A DNA stretch of 64,000 nucleotides from Pseudaquidulcibacter saccharophilus (GTDB taxonomy: Bacteria > Pseudomonadota > Alphaproteobacteria > Caulobacterales > Aquidulcibacteraceae): assembly GCF_019455445.1 (NCBI RefSeq), contig NZ_JAHWUS010000001.1, positions 310,001-374,000 on the forward strand, written 5' to 3'. Position 1 is the stretch's first letter. Each line of letters starts with the position of its first letter. Positions 1 through 8,940 of the stretch are shown piece by piece. Under the pieces are notes generated by a model. The model did no database searches. It worked only from the letters and a program-made list of their open reading frames with translations, and was not told the origin of the DNA. Position numbers and translations under genes: made by a program.

Positions 1-405
1 CACCACGTCTGGACAATTGTGGCAGGTTAATGAGACATAGGTTTCAAAATGAAAATCACCTTGGATATTACGAATATTTTCAATTGCTTCGGCGCTTATT
101 TTTGGCGCTCTCCCTGATACTTGCAATAATGCCAATACTAATGAGGTGAATTCATGCCCAAGTGGTACGCCCGCAAAAGTAACGCGCGGCGCTTCGCCTT
201 TTTTGGCGATGGTAAAGCTTGGGGTGCGTTCCAATGTTTTGTGTTCAATCGCAACTTTGGACGAAATTTGTGCAAGCTCTTGAACCAATTCCACCATTTG
301 TTTGGAGGTTTCATCATCACCAGCGCTTAGGCTAATGACGATGTCGTTTTCCATAAGGGTCATATATTGGCTTAATTGTGCGCGTGTGTCTGCGTCTAAT
401 GCCAT
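1..405 (-). CDS. ahpF: Alkyl hydroperoxide reductase subunit F, N-terminal part (cut by window edge)
   Basis: The first 135 codons of AhpF, the flavoprotein disulfide reductase that passes electrons from NADH to AhpC. The reading frame is open from the ATG at 405-403 to the window edge. The N-terminal thioredoxin-like domain is recognisable from PLGHEFTSLVLALL (residues 81-94) and the redox-active CHNC at residues 128-131, which matches the position of the E. coli pair Cys129/Cys132. A good ribosome site (GGAGG) lies just before the ATG. The FAD and NAD(P)H domains lie outside the window. It follows ahpC on the same strand, separated by about 190 bp that carry two stem-loops. Identification is confident; completeness of the gene cannot be judged. 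Confidence 0.93.
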   Translation of the reverse strand, partial: MALDADTRAQLSQYMTLMENDIVISLSAGDDETSKQMVELVQELAQISSKVAIEHKTLERTPSFTIAKKGEAPRVTFAGVPLGHEFTSLVLALLQVSGRAPKISAEAIENIRNIQGDFHFETYVSLTCHNCPDVV

Positions 406-500
406 GGTAATTCCTCCGATAAAGGTAATAAAAATCCTAAAGCGCATAGCAACCTTTGCACCTTGGGGTATTTATTATGTTGTACGGTGATTCTTGGGTG

Positions 501-585
501 AAAAAGATGTGACGAAGTGGCGGGTGTTATTGGGGGGCAGGTGCCCACCACTTCGTCATCAAGTGTCATCCACTAAACGTGGATG
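501..585 (-). terminator. Two stem-loops between ahpC and ahpF, attenuator-like
   Basis: Read in the direction of ahpC transcription, a 7-bp hairpin (arms 567-573 and 579-585) comes first, then a 10-bp stem GACGAAGTGG paired with CCACTTCGTC (511-520 and 548-557), followed by a run of five T on the transcript (501-505). This looks like a leaky terminator or a processing/stability element that would keep ahpC mRNA above ahpF mRNA. Function is inferred from shape only. Confidence 0.5.
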
Positions 586-599
586 TTCTTTTGGAAAGA

Positions 600-1205
600 T
601 TAGATTTTGCCAACCAAATCAAGGCTTGGTTTAAGGGTTTCTGAACCTTCTTGCCATTTTGCAGGGCAAACTTCACCAGGGTGAGAAGCAACATATTGTG
701 CCGCTTTTACTTTGCGAAGAAGTTCTTTTGCATCGCGGCCAATACCACCAGCGTTGATTTCGATGATTTGGATTTTGCCATCTGGATCGATTACAAATGT
801 ACCACGTTCTGCAAGACCTGCTTCTTCAATCATAACGCCAAAGTTACGAGTGATTGTGCCGGTTGGGTCGCCAATCATTGGATATTTGATTTTACCAATA
901 GCCGCAGAAGTATCAGCCCATGCTTTGTGGGTGAAATGAGTGTCAGTAGAAACAGAATAAATTTCTACGCCCAATTTTTGGAATTCAGCATATTCATCAG
1001 CCAAATCTTCAAGTTCGGTTGGGCAAACAAATGTGAAGTCAGCAGGGTAAAAGAATACAACAGACCATTTGCCTTTAAGGTCGGCATCGGTAACTTCAAA
1101 GAAGTCTTTACCAGCTTGGAAAGCGGTTGCTTTGAAAGGTTCAACTTCTGAACCGATAAGTGACATTGGTGTATAAACTACATCGCCAAAATTATTGAAT
1201 GACAT
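600..1205 (-). CDS. ahpC: Alkyl hydroperoxide reductase subunit C (2-Cys peroxiredoxin)
   Basis: Cytoplasmic peroxiredoxin that reduces H2O2, organic hydroperoxides and peroxynitrite and is recycled by AhpF. The 201-residue product shows the peroxidatic cysteine in DFTFVCPTE (Cys61) and the resolving cysteine in [10 protein letters not shown] (Cys180), and it ends in the family-typical SLDLVGKI. Met14 aligns with the start of E. coli AhpC (MSLI...), so the reading here adds 13 residues. The longer start was chosen because AAAGGAAACAAG sits directly before ATG 1205, while Met14 has no ribosome site. It is divergent from oxyR, and the 175-bp spacer holds an OxyR-type site, so peroxide induction is likely. 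Confidence 0.97.
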   Translation of the reverse strand: MSFNNFGDVVYTPMSLIGSEVEPFKATAFQAGKDFFEVTDADLKGKWSVVFFYPADFTFVCPTELEDLADEYAEFQKLGVEIYSVSTDTHFTHKAWADTSAAIGKIKYPMIGDPTGTITRNFGVMIEEAGLAERGTFVIDPDGKIQIIEINAGGIGRDAKELLRKVKAAQYVASHPGEVCPAKWQEGSETLKPSLDLVGKI

Positions 1206-1330
1206 CTTGTTTCCTTTTCTGTGTTAAAAACATTCTCATCGACTTATGCCATTAGCCCGTGTCAGGGTTGTGACTGCAACGACAAAAAACCTTCTAAAGA
1301 TTAAATGTATAAATGTCTAATCAATTGTTT

Positions 1331-1359
1331 TTGACTTTTGTATAGATTTTATCTATAAT
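1331..1359 (+). promoter_or_regulatory. oxyR promoter overlapped by an OxyR-type binding site
   Basis: A near-consensus sigma-70 promoter: TTGACT at 1331-1336, a 17-bp spacer and TATAAT at 1354-1359. Within it, ATAG-N7-CTAT at 1342-1356 matches the OxyR half-site. Its position over the spacer and -10 box suggests autorepression of oxyR. A possible ahpC -10 (TATACA on the minus strand, 1306-1311) would place the same site upstream of ahpC, as expected for an activator. Confidence 0.65.
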
Positions 1360-1380
1360 AGCGACATTAAAGAGGTTTTC

Positions 1381-2271
1381 ATGCAATTACCATCAATGCG
1401 CCAATTACAATTTCTTGTTGCTCTTGCAGATAAAGGCAGTTTTGTTGCCGCCGCCGATTCGGTTTTTGTTACCCAACCATCATTATCGGCTGGTTTAAAA
1501 GAGCTTGAATATATTCTTGGCACGCAATTAGTGGAACGTGGACGCAAAGGCGGCGAATTTACACCGGCTGGCAAAGAGGCTGTGGCGCGCGCGCGGGTTA
1601 TTCTATCCGAAGCGATAAATTTAAAAGAACAGGTTCGCGCCGCTTCAGAACCATTAACTGGCTCATTCCGTCTTGGCATAATTCCAACCATTGCGCCGTT
1701 TTTGCCGCCCGAAGCTGTGCCTATGGTTAAAAAGAAATACCCAAGCCTAAAACTTTATTTGCGCGAAGAACAAACCGCGAGGGTTATCGAGGGCATTAAA
1801 AACCATGAATTAGATGCGGGGCTTATCGCACTTCCCTATGAGGCATCTGGTATTGAATCCGAAGTTCTATTTGATGACGAATTCCTATTTATTTGTCCAA
1901 AGGGGCATGAATTATCTTATAAGAGAAATCTTACCCCCGCCGATATTGATTTGAATGAACTATTATTGCTCGAAGATGGTCATTGTTTACGCGATCACGC
2001 CCTTAGTGTTTGTGGATCTAGTGGAACAGGGGCGGAGGAAGTGCGCGCAACCTCATTATTCACAATGACACAAATGGTGGCGGGTGGTCTTGGGGTTTCA
2101 TTGATTCCAAAATTGGCGATTGATGCGGGGCTGCCACTTGATGGGGTGACAATACGTGAATTTAACCCACCAATTTCGGGTCGCCAAATTGGTCTTGTTT
2201 GGCGCAAAGGCTCAAGCAGGATAAAAGAAGCCCGTATTTTGGCGGGGATTTTATGCCCGAAACCAGATTAA
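1381..2271 (+). CDS. oxyR: LysR-family peroxide sensor and transcriptional regulator OxyR
   Basis: A 296-residue LysR-type regulator with an N-terminal winged helix-turn-helix (about residues 5-64) and a C-terminal effector domain. The segment LLLLEDGHCLRDHALSVC places cysteines 202 and 211 exactly as the peroxide-sensing pair Cys199/Cys208 of E. coli OxyR, and the following RATSLFTMTQMVAGGLGVSL is also family-typical. These features separate it from generic LysR proteins. It is divergent from ahpC, a standard OxyR target. Its own promoter overlaps an OxyR-like site, so negative autoregulation is plausible. Confidence 0.95.
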   Translation: MQLPSMRQLQFLVALADKGSFVAAADSVFVTQPSLSAGLKELEYILGTQLVERGRKGGEFTPAGKEAVARARVILSEAINLKEQVRAASEPLTGSFRLGIIPTIAPFLPPEAVPMVKKKYPSLKLYLREEQTARVIEGIKNHELDAGLIALPYEASGIESEVLFDDEFLFICPKGHELSYKRNLTPADIDLNELLLLEDGHCLRDHALSVCGSSGTGAEEVRATSLFTMTQMVAGGLGVSLIPKLAIDAGLPLDGVTIREFNPPISGRQIGLVWRKGSSRIKEARILAGILCPKPD

Positions 2272-2699
2272 TATTTTTTCCCCAATAATTGTTTTGAATT
2301 ACCGGACATTTTATTTCACGAAATTCAGGTAAGACCCCAGTAAGACAATGGGATGCAAATCCACTATCACCAATCGATACTTTGCCCTTATAATAAATAT
2401 GTCAGACATATTTGGTGAACTGATGCTTGGTTAATTGTCAGGAAATGTCAGGGTTTTGGGGCGGTATGTTAATTCACTTTTGAATTTTGCAAGCTTTGGA
2501 ATGTCAACAAATGTCAACATTTCGCGGGAATTCGCGAAAATAAGTGCCTGTGATTAATATAACCAATTGATTAACAATGGTTTTATTGAAAAGGGCTTGT
2601 TGTTACACATTGTAAATATTGGTTAAAAGTGGTTACATTAAGCGCATTTTAGGCTTGAGCGATTTTCAAAAAAACGATGCTGGTGAAGGATCAAGAACC
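2272..2699. other. Gene-free convergent spacer between oxyR and rlmN
   Basis: About 430 bp with no convincing coding sequence on either strand. It holds a perfect palindrome (2395-2413), a direct repeat of ATGTCAACA (2501-2509 and 2511-2519) and a TTTCGCG/CGCGAAA inverted repeat (2520-2526 and 2533-2539). No clear intrinsic terminator was found for either flanking gene, and no known RNA family was recognised. Confidence 0.6.
2395..2413. repeat. Perfect palindrome, possible operator
   Basis: AAATATGTC-A-GACATATTT, two 9-base arms around a single base. It is too symmetric and too short-looped for an RNA hairpin, so a dimeric protein-binding site is the likelier reading. No adjacent gene start explains it. 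Confidence 0.5.
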
Positions 2700-3842
2700 C
2701 TAATCTGTCTTACGTTCACTTGCACGTTTTTTCACGCTTTCTGAGCGTAATTGACCACAAGCCGCCAAAATATCCTGCCCACGTGTGCGGCGGATGGGGG
2801 CGGAATAGCCATTCGCAAATAAAAATTCCGAAAATGCTTTTACCTTGGCGCGGTCCGAACAAACATAATCCGAACCCGGCCACGGATTAAACGGAATAAG
2901 ATTTACCTTGGACGGGATGCCTTTGATAAGTTTCAATAAATCTTTGGCGTCATCAATGCTGTCATTCACGTCCTTCAACATCACATATTCAAATGTAACG
3001 CGATTGGAATTTGACAAATCAGGATAGGCGCGAATTGCCGCAAATAATTCTTCTAATGGATATTTTTTATTAATCGGCACAAGTACATCACGTAATTTAT
3101 CGTTACATGCGTGCAAAGACACCGCAAGCATTACCCCAATTTGCCCCAATCGGTTCATTTCCGGTACGATACCTGATGTTGAAACCGTAATACGGCGGCG
3201 ACCAATCGCAATACCTTCCCCATCTGACAAGATTTCAATGGCGGTTTCAACATTATCGAAATTATATAATGGTTCACCCATACCCATAAAAACGATATTG
3301 GTAATTTGGCGGTTTTCAAACGGGGTTGGCCATTCGCCCAAATCATCACGTGCGACCATTAACTGCATTACAATTTCTTGGGCGGTCAAATTGCGCACCA
3401 AAACCTGTGTGCCAGTGTGGCAGAATGAACAATTTAGTGTGCAGCCAACTTGTGATGAAATGCACAATGCACCCGAACGCGCCACATCTGGAATATAAAC
3501 AATCTCAACCTCAATGCCACGTTCCGGTCGGATAAGCCATTTGCGTGTGCCATCTTTGGAAACCAGACGTTCAACCACTTCGCAGCGTTCAAGTGTGAAG
3601 TTCTCTTTTAATTTGGCACGCAAATCCTTTGCCATGTCGGTAATGACGTCAAAATCCTTGATGCCATAATGATAAATCCAACGCCAAAGCTGTTTGGCGC
3701 GCATATTGCGCATTTTTTCAGGCACGCCAATTTCGCCCATTTTTTCTTTTAATTCAGAAAGCGAAAGCCCAACCAAAGACGGTTTATTATCAACCATCAT
3801 TACTGGTTTTGATGTCGGCGTATTGTCAATTAATGTGTTCAT
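2700..3842 (-). CDS. rlmN: Dual-specificity 23S rRNA/tRNA adenine-C2 methyltransferase RlmN
   Basis: Radical-SAM enzyme that methylates C2 of A2503 in 23S rRNA and A37 in some tRNAs, tuning translational accuracy. The 380-residue product has the N-terminal accessory domain ([15 protein letters not shown]-like region near residues 43-60) and the iron-sulfur motif CTLNCSFC (Cys134, Cys138, Cys141). It also has the two RlmN-specific catalytic cysteines, Cys127 (GALCISSQ) and Cys362 (DILAACGQL), equivalent to E. coli Cys118 and Cys355. It is the last gene of the kdsB-pheA-dcd-rlmN operon, 50 bp after dcd. All catalytic residues are present. Confidence 0.97.
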   Translation of the reverse strand: MNTLIDNTPTSKPVMMVDNKPSLVGLSLSELKEKMGEIGVPEKMRNMRAKQLWRWIYHYGIKDFDVITDMAKDLRAKLKENFTLERCEVVERLVSKDGTRKWLIRPERGIEVEIVYIPDVARSGALCISSQVGCTLNCSFCHTGTQVLVRNLTAQEIVMQLMVARDDLGEWPTPFENRQITNIVFMGMGEPLYNFDNVETAIEILSDGEGIAIGRRRITVSTSGIVPEMNRLGQIGVMLAVSLHACNDKLRDVLVPINKKYPLEELFAAIRAYPDLSNSNRVTFEYVMLKDVNDSIDDAKDLLKLIKGIPSKVNLIPFNPWPGSDYVCSDRAKVKAFSEFLFANGYSAPIRRTRGQDILAACGQLRSESVKKRASERKTD

Positions 3843-3892
3843 TGCCGCGCAATATCAGAAAAACAGGAAAAATGTAAGGGGTGGGGATTTAT

Positions 3893-4942
3893 TTACCCCC
3901 ACTCGGCAAACAGTTTTGATAATTTAAGGCCTTGCCCTTGGTAATTATTACCCGATTGCCCGTATAATTTATCAGGCTTACCCGCAAGTTCTTCATAAAC
4001 AAGTCGTGCCACCGGTTGCCCATGTTCCAAAACAAATGGCACATCGCGCCCGCGAACTTCCAACACGCCGCGCGCACCAGTTTTGCCATCTTTTGAACCA
4101 AAGCCGGGGTCAAAGAATCCCGCATAATGGGCGCGAAACTCGCCCAAATCTTCGGCACTTGCCACCATCTCGGCCGCCAAATTTTCCTCAATTGAAAGCC
4201 CCTGCTGGGAGGCAAGAATATAAAACTCACCGGGGTCGAGGATTAGTTTTTTTTCAGGCGCGTATAATGGCTCAAAAAACTTTTTGGGATCATGCCATGC
4301 AAGATTGCGAAGGTTTAAAAGTGGCGCATGGCGACGCGCACGATAGCCCACAATTTCCCCAATACTTGCAGGGTCAAGATCGAGTGCAAGATCAAGTTTT
4401 TTTACGGTTTGCGGGTTATTTTGCTTAAGGCGAAGTTGCGCCAGTTTTTCCCCTTCATGCACCAAAATTGGGAAGGTGCGCGGGCAAATTTCCATCCATA
4501 ATGGGCCATGATAACCTGATTTAATGCGGTCAAATGCGGTGGCCTCATCACTTATGACGCGTACAAAAACATCAATCCGCCCTGTTGAAGATTTGGGGTT
4601 GGTGATGCCCGCAATATTTTCGGGCAATTCAAGATTTTCCATCAATGGCGCAAGGTAAACACAACCAGTTTCCAAAACCGCACCATCAGAAAGATTAACC
4701 TTGTGTAGCACAAGATCGCTGCTTTCAAGAACATTACGAACGCTTTTGCCAAGCCCCGGCAAAAAACTTGCACGCAGGCGATAGGCAAAAGAGCCAAGCC
4801 GTAAATCAAGGCTTGCGGGTTGGAATTGATTATCGCCAATCGGGCAATTGGCGGCAATGCCACCATTTTTCACCATTTGGCGCAACATATTATCAACGAC
4901 TACGCCTGAGATTGCACCTGCTTGCGTATTATTATTGGACAT
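3893..4942 (-). CDS. dcd: 2'-deoxycytidine 5'-triphosphate deaminase, long two-domain form
   Basis: A 349-residue protein of the long dCTP deaminase family common in alphaproteobacteria, roughly twice the length of E. coli Dcd. It converts dCTP to dUTP, feeding dTMP synthesis. The N-terminal half carries QPASLDLRLG (near residue 42), the usual nucleotide-binding start of the dUTPase/Dcd fold, and NPKSSTGRIDVFVRVISD, matching the catalytic serine/arginine loop. The C-terminal half repeats the fold (SAEDLGEFRAHYAGFFDPGFG). The start overlaps the pheA stop by 11 bp, showing translational coupling. A GTGGGG/CCCCAC inverted repeat sits around its stop codon, but without a convincing T-run. Confidence 0.88.
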   Translation of the reverse strand: MSNNNTQAGAISGVVVDNMLRQMVKNGGIAANCPIGDNQFQPASLDLRLGSFAYRLRASFLPGLGKSVRNVLESSDLVLHKVNLSDGAVLETGCVYLAPLMENLELPENIAGITNPKSSTGRIDVFVRVISDEATAFDRIKSGYHGPLWMEICPRTFPILVHEGEKLAQLRLKQNNPQTVKKLDLALDLDPASIGEIVGYRARRHAPLLNLRNLAWHDPKKFFEPLYAPEKKLILDPGEFYILASQQGLSIEENLAAEMVASAEDLGEFRAHYAGFFDPGFGSKDGKTGARGVLEVRGRDVPFVLEHGQPVARLVYEELAGKPDKLYGQSGNNYQGQGLKLSKLFAEWG

Positions 4943-5789
4943 TTAAATCACGCTTTCTGAATTCGTGGGCGGGGTAAACGCCAAGAATTTGTAAATCATC
5001 GCAAAAGAAGCTTAGTTCCTGCATCGCAAGCTGAACATTTGCTTGGTCGGTGTGTCCCTCAATATCGGCATAGAATTGGGTTGCATTGAAGCTGCCGCCG
5101 ATTTGATAGGATTCCAATTTGGTCATATTCACGCTGTTGGTCGCAAAACCGCCCATTGCCTTATAAAGTGCCGCCGGAATATTGCGCACACGGAAAACAA
5201 AACTGGTGATATATTCCTTACCTTCCTCAAAAACGGCATCCATTGGTTTTGAAGAAACAATCACAAAACGGGTGGCGTTGTGTTTGGCGTCTTCGACATT
5301 TTCCATCAAAATTGGCAGGTCATAATTTTCAGCGGCAAGACGTGTGCCAAGTGCGGCATGATGCTTGTCACCTAATTCGGAAATTTCACGAACCGCACCT
5401 GCGGTATCGGCGGTTTTTATTGCTACCGCGCCCAATTTGGCGATAATTTCACGGCATTGGCCCAATGCCATTGGGTGTGAACGTATATATTTAATGTCTT
5501 CAAGCGTTGAATCTTTTGTGCCAACTAATTGGTGGGAAATTGGTGAAAAATACTCACCAACAATATAAAGATTTGATGCCGGCAAAAGATGGTGCACATC
5601 GCCAACGCGACCGGCAAGCGTGTTTTCAATTGCAATCATTCCACGTTCACATGTTCCGTCTTTTACCGCGTGGAATGCGTCTTCAAAGGTTTGGCATGGA
5701 TATGGTTCATAATCAGGGCAGGCAATCAAAGATGCCATATGGGAATTTGCGCCAATTTCACCTTGAAAGGCAATTTTCTTATTAGACAT
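4932..5789 (-). CDS. pheA: Prephenate dehydratase
   Basis: Converts prephenate to phenylpyruvate in phenylalanine synthesis. The 285-residue product is the monofunctional type without a chorismate mutase domain. The catalytic domain begins KIAFQGEIGANSH and includes the signature NATRFVIVS with the catalytic Thr-Arg-Phe. A C-terminal ACT domain (about residues 195-275, with LESYQIGGSFNATQFYADIEG) provides phenylalanine feedback inhibition in this family. The start overlaps the kdsB stop by 8 bp and its 3' end overlaps dcd, so the three are translated from one message. Confidence 0.95.
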   Translation of the reverse strand: MSNKKIAFQGEIGANSHMASLIACPDYEPYPCQTFEDAFHAVKDGTCERGMIAIENTLAGRVGDVHHLLPASNLYIVGEYFSPISHQLVGTKDSTLEDIKYIRSHPMALGQCREIIAKLGAVAIKTADTAGAVREISELGDKHHAALGTRLAAENYDLPILMENVEDAKHNATRFVIVSSKPMDAVFEEGKEYITSFVFRVRNIPAALYKAMGGFATNSVNMTKLESYQIGGSFNATQFYADIEGHTDQANVQLAMQELSFFCDDLQILGVYPAHEFRKRDLNVQ

Positions 5790-6531
5790 TATTTTTCCTA
5801 TAATATTCGCGCGCTATTTCAAGATGGTCTTGGGTATCAACCCCTTTTGGGAAGTCTTTTACCAAAGCGGCATAAATTTTCAAACCATTTTCCAAGGCGC
5901 GTAATTGTTCAAGCTTTTCACGCTTTTCAAGACTTGATGGCGGCAAAGAAACAAATTTTTCCAATGCTGCGCGGCGATAAACATAAAGACCGACATGGCG
6001 GTAAATTTCGCCATCGCCACTACCACACCATGGGGAATTGGCACGCGTGAAATATAAACATTCGCCACTTTTGTCGTCTTTTAATGAAATTATGCCTTTT
6101 ACGACATTTTCATCGCGTTTTTCACCAGCATCATTCGATGGCGATAAAAGCGTTGCAATATCTGCTTGGGGGTATTTTTCCAAAACTTCTAGTGCATCAT
6201 TAATTAAAGATGGTTCAAAGGTTGGCATATCACCCTGAAGGTTGATGATGGTATCGTATTTATAATCTTTATCAAAAATATCGATTGCCGCCTTTATGCG
6301 ATCTGAACCAGATGGCAATGCGGGGTCGGTTAAAACCGCATCTGCGCCAAATTCTTTAACAACATCAACAATTTCTTCATCGCCGGCGGCAACCAAAACC
6401 TCATCAATGCCGCAAAGACGCGCGCGCTCTACCACGCGGACAATCATCGGTTTGCCGCCAATATCGGCAAGAGGTTTATTTGGAAGACGGGATGCCGCAA
6501 GACGGGCGGGAATCACAATAATGGGTTTCAT
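5782..6531 (-). CDS. kdsB: 3-deoxy-manno-octulosonate cytidylyltransferase
   Basis: Activates Kdo to CMP-Kdo for lipopolysaccharide inner-core assembly in the cytoplasm, which implies a Gram-negative envelope. The 249-residue product has the nucleotidyltransferase start IPARLAASRLPNKPL, the metal/nucleotide motif NLQGDMP near residue 98, and the family block RHVGLYVYRR followed by SLEKREKLEQLRALENG. It is the first gene of the operon with pheA, dcd and rlmN. A 226-bp divergent spacer separates it from the cytochrome c gene. A kdsB-pheA pairing is also known in other alphaproteobacteria. Confidence 0.96.
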   Translation of the reverse strand: MKPIIVIPARLAASRLPNKPLADIGGKPMIVRVVERARLCGIDEVLVAAGDEEIVDVVKEFGADAVLTDPALPSGSDRIKAAIDIFDKDYKYDTIINLQGDMPTFEPSLINDALEVLEKYPQADIATLLSPSNDAGEKRDENVVKGIISLKDDKSGECLYFTRANSPWCGSGDGEIYRHVGLYVYRRAALEKFVSLPPSSLEKREKLEQLRALENGLKIYAALVKDFPKGVDTQDHLEIAREYYRKNNV

Positions 6532-6685
6532 ATCAAGACCTGTTTTTGCCTTTATAAATTATGATTTAAGTGGGGCAAGTGCGGCAAATGTATTAAAGAA
6601 TAACAAATTTAATGTAAGTTTCTACGATTTTAGGCTAAATGGGTAGGGTTTTTCACATTTATTACACTATTTTATTGAAATTCAA

Positions 6686-6714
6686 TATTGCACGGGCATT
6701 AAAGCCATGCAATA
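6686..6714. repeat. Inverted repeat upstream of the cytochrome c gene
   Basis: TATTGCA (6686-6692) pairs with TGCAATA (6708-6714), with an inner GGC/GCC pairing. It lies about 44 bp before the cytochrome start, in the divergent kdsB/cytochrome spacer. It could be an operator or a leader hairpin; no regulator can be assigned. Confidence 0.35.
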
Positions 6715-6757
6715 AGGCGCAAATTAGCCAAACTTAATTTAGGGGAAGTTTGTCGGC

Positions 6758-7381
6758 ATGAAAATTACAAAAATTCTAACTTTGGGCGGATTGTTCCTTG
6801 TTGGTACTGTCGCTGGTATTATTGGCATTAATTTATATTCAGGCGCATTATATGCCAGCAGTACAAAAGCTTCTGGCTTTCCGATTGACCCGAATGGTGG
6901 TTCTGCGGCGCCTGCTGCTGCAACACCTGACTTGCCACCTGATTGGGGCACATTGTTCGGCGACCCTGCTAAATTGGCGGAATTAACTACCAAAGGTGCA
7001 AATGCTGCAAAAGTTTGTGCGGCATGTCACGATATTACACCTGCTGGTGCAAATAAAACTGGTCCTGCTCTTGCGGGCGTTGTTGGTCGTACTGCTGGTA
7101 CACACCCTGGCTTTGCATATTCTGATGCAATGAAAGGCTTTGGTAAACAATGGACTCTTGATGAGCTTAATACTTATCTAAAAGATCCAAAAGCAACTGT
7201 TCCTGGTAACAAAATGGCGTTTGCCGGCATCAAAAAACAAGATGACCGTGTTGCTGTTATTGCTTACCTTCGTTCAATTTCACCATCTGCACCTGCACTT
7301 CCTGCACCGGGCGCTAACGCTGCTCCTGCGGCTGATGCACCTGCTGATGCGGCGGCGAATGCAACTGCACCTGCTAAATAA
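6758..7381 (+). CDS. Membrane-anchored c-type cytochrome, CycM-like
   Basis: A 207-residue cytochrome c held in the inner membrane by an uncleaved N-terminal helix (about residues 8-28), with the heme domain in the periplasm. The heme site is CAACH (residues 87-91), and the probable axial methionine is Met153 in VPGNKMAFAG. The remaining class I features TGPALAGVVGRTAG and LDELNTYLKDP are clear. An Ala/Pro-rich tail follows residue 176. This organisation resembles the CycM/cytochrome c552 proteins that carry electrons from the bc1 complex to terminal oxidases in alphaproteobacteria. GGGGAAG precedes the ATG. The gene is monocistronic with its own terminator. Confidence 0.85.
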   Translation: MKITKILTLGGLFLVGTVAGIIGINLYSGALYASSTKASGFPIDPNGGSAAPAAATPDLPPDWGTLFGDPAKLAELTTKGANAAKVCAACHDITPAGANKTGPALAGVVGRTAGTHPGFAYSDAMKGFGKQWTLDELNTYLKDPKATVPGNKMAFAGIKKQDDRVAVIAYLRSISPSAPALPAPGANAAPAADAPADAAANATAPAK

Positions 7382-7403
7382 GTTTATCGATATTAATATA
7401 AAC

Positions 7404-7430
7404 AACCCCGCTTTTATGGCGGGGTTTTTT
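7404..7430 (+). terminator. Intrinsic terminator after the cytochrome c gene
   Basis: AACCCCGC (7404-7411) pairs with GCGGGGTT (7419-7426) around a 7-base loop, followed by a T-run to 7430. Confidence 0.9.
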
Positions 7431-7494
7431 ATTGCCTAATTTTCCGATACTGGCTAAAAGCTACCAAAACGCCAATAATAATCCGGAGTAAAAG

Positions 7495-8271
7495 ATGACT
7501 TATTCTACCATTATCGCTGAAAAAGAAGATAATATCGCTATTATTACCCTTAACCGCCCCGAGGCTTTGAATGCGCTAAATTCAACCTTGATGAATGAAT
7601 TAACTATGGCGGTTGAAGAATTTGAAAATGATGCCGAAATTGGTTGTATGATTATTACTGGCTCGCAAAAAGCATTTGCCGCCGGTGCGGACATTAAAGA
7701 GATGGCAGGATTTACTTTTGCCGATGCATATGGACAAGACTTTATTACCAAGAATTGGGAATCGGCAGCAAAAGCACGTAAACCAATTATTGCGGCGGTT
7801 GCTGGTTTTGCCTTGGGCGGTGGCTGTGAGCTTGCTATGATGTGCGACTATATAATTGCCGCAGACAATGCAAAATTTGGTCAGCCGGAAATTAAGCTTG
7901 GCGTAATTCCTGGTGCAGGCGGCACACAGCGCCTTGTTCGAGCTATTGGCAAGGCCAAGGCAATGGAATTAGTTTTAACTGGTGGCATGATGGATGCCGC
8001 AGAGGCCGAAAAGGCAGGGCTTGTGGCGCGTGTTGTTGCTCTTGAAGAATTGTTAGAAGTGGCAAAAAAATCGGCAAAAACAATTGCTTCTTATGGGCGG
8101 CTATCAGTGCTTGCTGCAAAAGAGGCCGTAAATAGCGCCTTTGAAAGCACCTTATCGCAAGGGCTTAAATTTGAACGCCGCCTTTTCCATGCCCTATTCG
8201 CGACCGAAGATCAAAAAGAGGGTATGGATGCTTTCGCAAATAAACGCAAAGCAGAATTTAAGGGTAAATAA
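7495..8271 (+). CDS. Enoyl-CoA hydratase (crotonase family)
   Basis: A 258-residue crotonase-fold enzyme, close to the short-chain mitochondrial enoyl-CoA hydratase, hydrating trans-2-enoyl-CoA in fatty-acid oxidation. The oxyanion-hole segment [11 protein letters not shown] (from about residue 61) and both catalytic glutamates are present, in GGGCELAM and [19 protein letters not shown]. Retention of both glutamates supports hydratase over other crotonase activities. It lies directly upstream of rpsT-dnaA, an arrangement seen in several alphaproteobacterial orders. A stem-loop terminator follows, so it is probably a single-gene unit. Confidence 0.93.
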   Translation: MTYSTIIAEKEDNIAIITLNRPEALNALNSTLMNELTMAVEEFENDAEIGCMIITGSQKAFAAGADIKEMAGFTFADAYGQDFITKNWESAAKARKPIIAAVAGFALGGGCELAMMCDYIIAADNAKFGQPEIKLGVIPGAGGTQRLVRAIGKAKAMELVLTGGMMDAAEAEKAGLVARVVALEELLEVAKKSAKTIASYGRLSVLAAKEAVNSAFESTLSQGLKFERRLFHALFATEDQKEGMDAFANKRKAEFKGK

Positions 8272-8396
8272 TATCTCGTGCTGTGCGGCTAAAGGTAAAA
8301 TGTAGATTTCTTCTGATGAATCTTCACATGTTTGGGTGTTTTTGCCTTGACTATGGGCATTGTTTTAGGCATAGAGCCGCATTCAGATTAACTAGA

Positions 8397-8417
8397 CCCC
8401 CAATGGCGGGGGCTTTT
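8397..8417 (+). terminator. Probable terminator after enoyl-CoA hydratase
   Basis: CCCCC (8397-8401) pairs with GGGGG (8408-8412) around a 6-base loop, followed by CTTTT. The T-run is short, so termination may be partial. Confidence 0.6.
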
Positions 8418-8478
8418 GGCGTGATTTAAACTGATGTTTTTACACTTTTGCCAAAAGACAATATTGAATGGATTATAA

Positions 8479-8742
8479 ATGGCAAATACAACTTCGGCTA
8501 AAAAAGCAACTCGCAAAATTGCTCGCCGCACTGAAATCAATACTGCTCGTCGTTCACGCGTAAAAACTTTTGTTCGTAAACTTGAAGAAGCGGTTGCTGG
8601 CGGCGATAAAGAAGCTGCTAAAGTTGCTTTCACCAATGTTGAGCCTGAAATCATGCGTGCGGTTACCAAAGGCGTTATTGCTAAAAATACTGCTGCTCGT
8701 AAAGTTTCAAGACTTTCTGCTCGCGTAAAAGCAATGGCATAA
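8479..8742 (+). CDS. rpsT: 30S ribosomal protein S20
   Basis: An 87-residue basic protein that binds 16S rRNA early in 30S assembly. The start [25 protein letters not shown] and the end [18 protein letters not shown] are typical of S20, as is the length. It has its own terminator and precedes dnaA by about 1 kb, a conserved alphaproteobacterial neighbourhood. Confidence 0.98.
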   Translation: MANTTSAKKATRKIARRTEINTARRSRVKTFVRKLEEAVAGGDKEAAKVAFTNVEPEIMRAVTKGVIAKNTAARKVSRLSARVKAMA

Positions 8743-8767
8743 TTAAGTTTCACAAATTTGTAAAAGT

Positions 8768-8795
8768 TACCGCCTCAAAAGGGCGGTATTTTTTT
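8768..8795 (+). terminator. Intrinsic terminator of rpsT
   Basis: TACCGCC (8768-8774) pairs with GGCGGTA (8782-8788), followed by seven T. Confidence 0.92.
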
Positions 8796-8940
8796 GCCTA
8801 AAAATTATTCTGGTGGATAAGTGTGGGAATTAAGAAGTTTTTAAGACATTTTAATAGTGCTTACTATAAAAATGCGACACAATAACACTGTTTGTAACGC
8901 GCTGTTTTTATTATATTATTTTCAGTTAATATAATGGGCG

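Noticed and set aside
651-1151. A 166-codon open frame on the plus strand opposite ahpC
   Set aside because: It lies wholly inside a certain gene in antisense; its product is Cys/Phe-rich with no protein-like pattern.
3881-3902. GTGGGG/CCCCAC inverted repeat at the dcd stop as a terminator
   Set aside because: The T-run is missing and rlmN follows closely on the same strand, so the operon reading is preferred.
8347-8375. TTGACT-17-CATAGA as an rpsT promoter
   Set aside because: The -10 is poor, and the terminator at 8397-8417 would lie inside the transcript.
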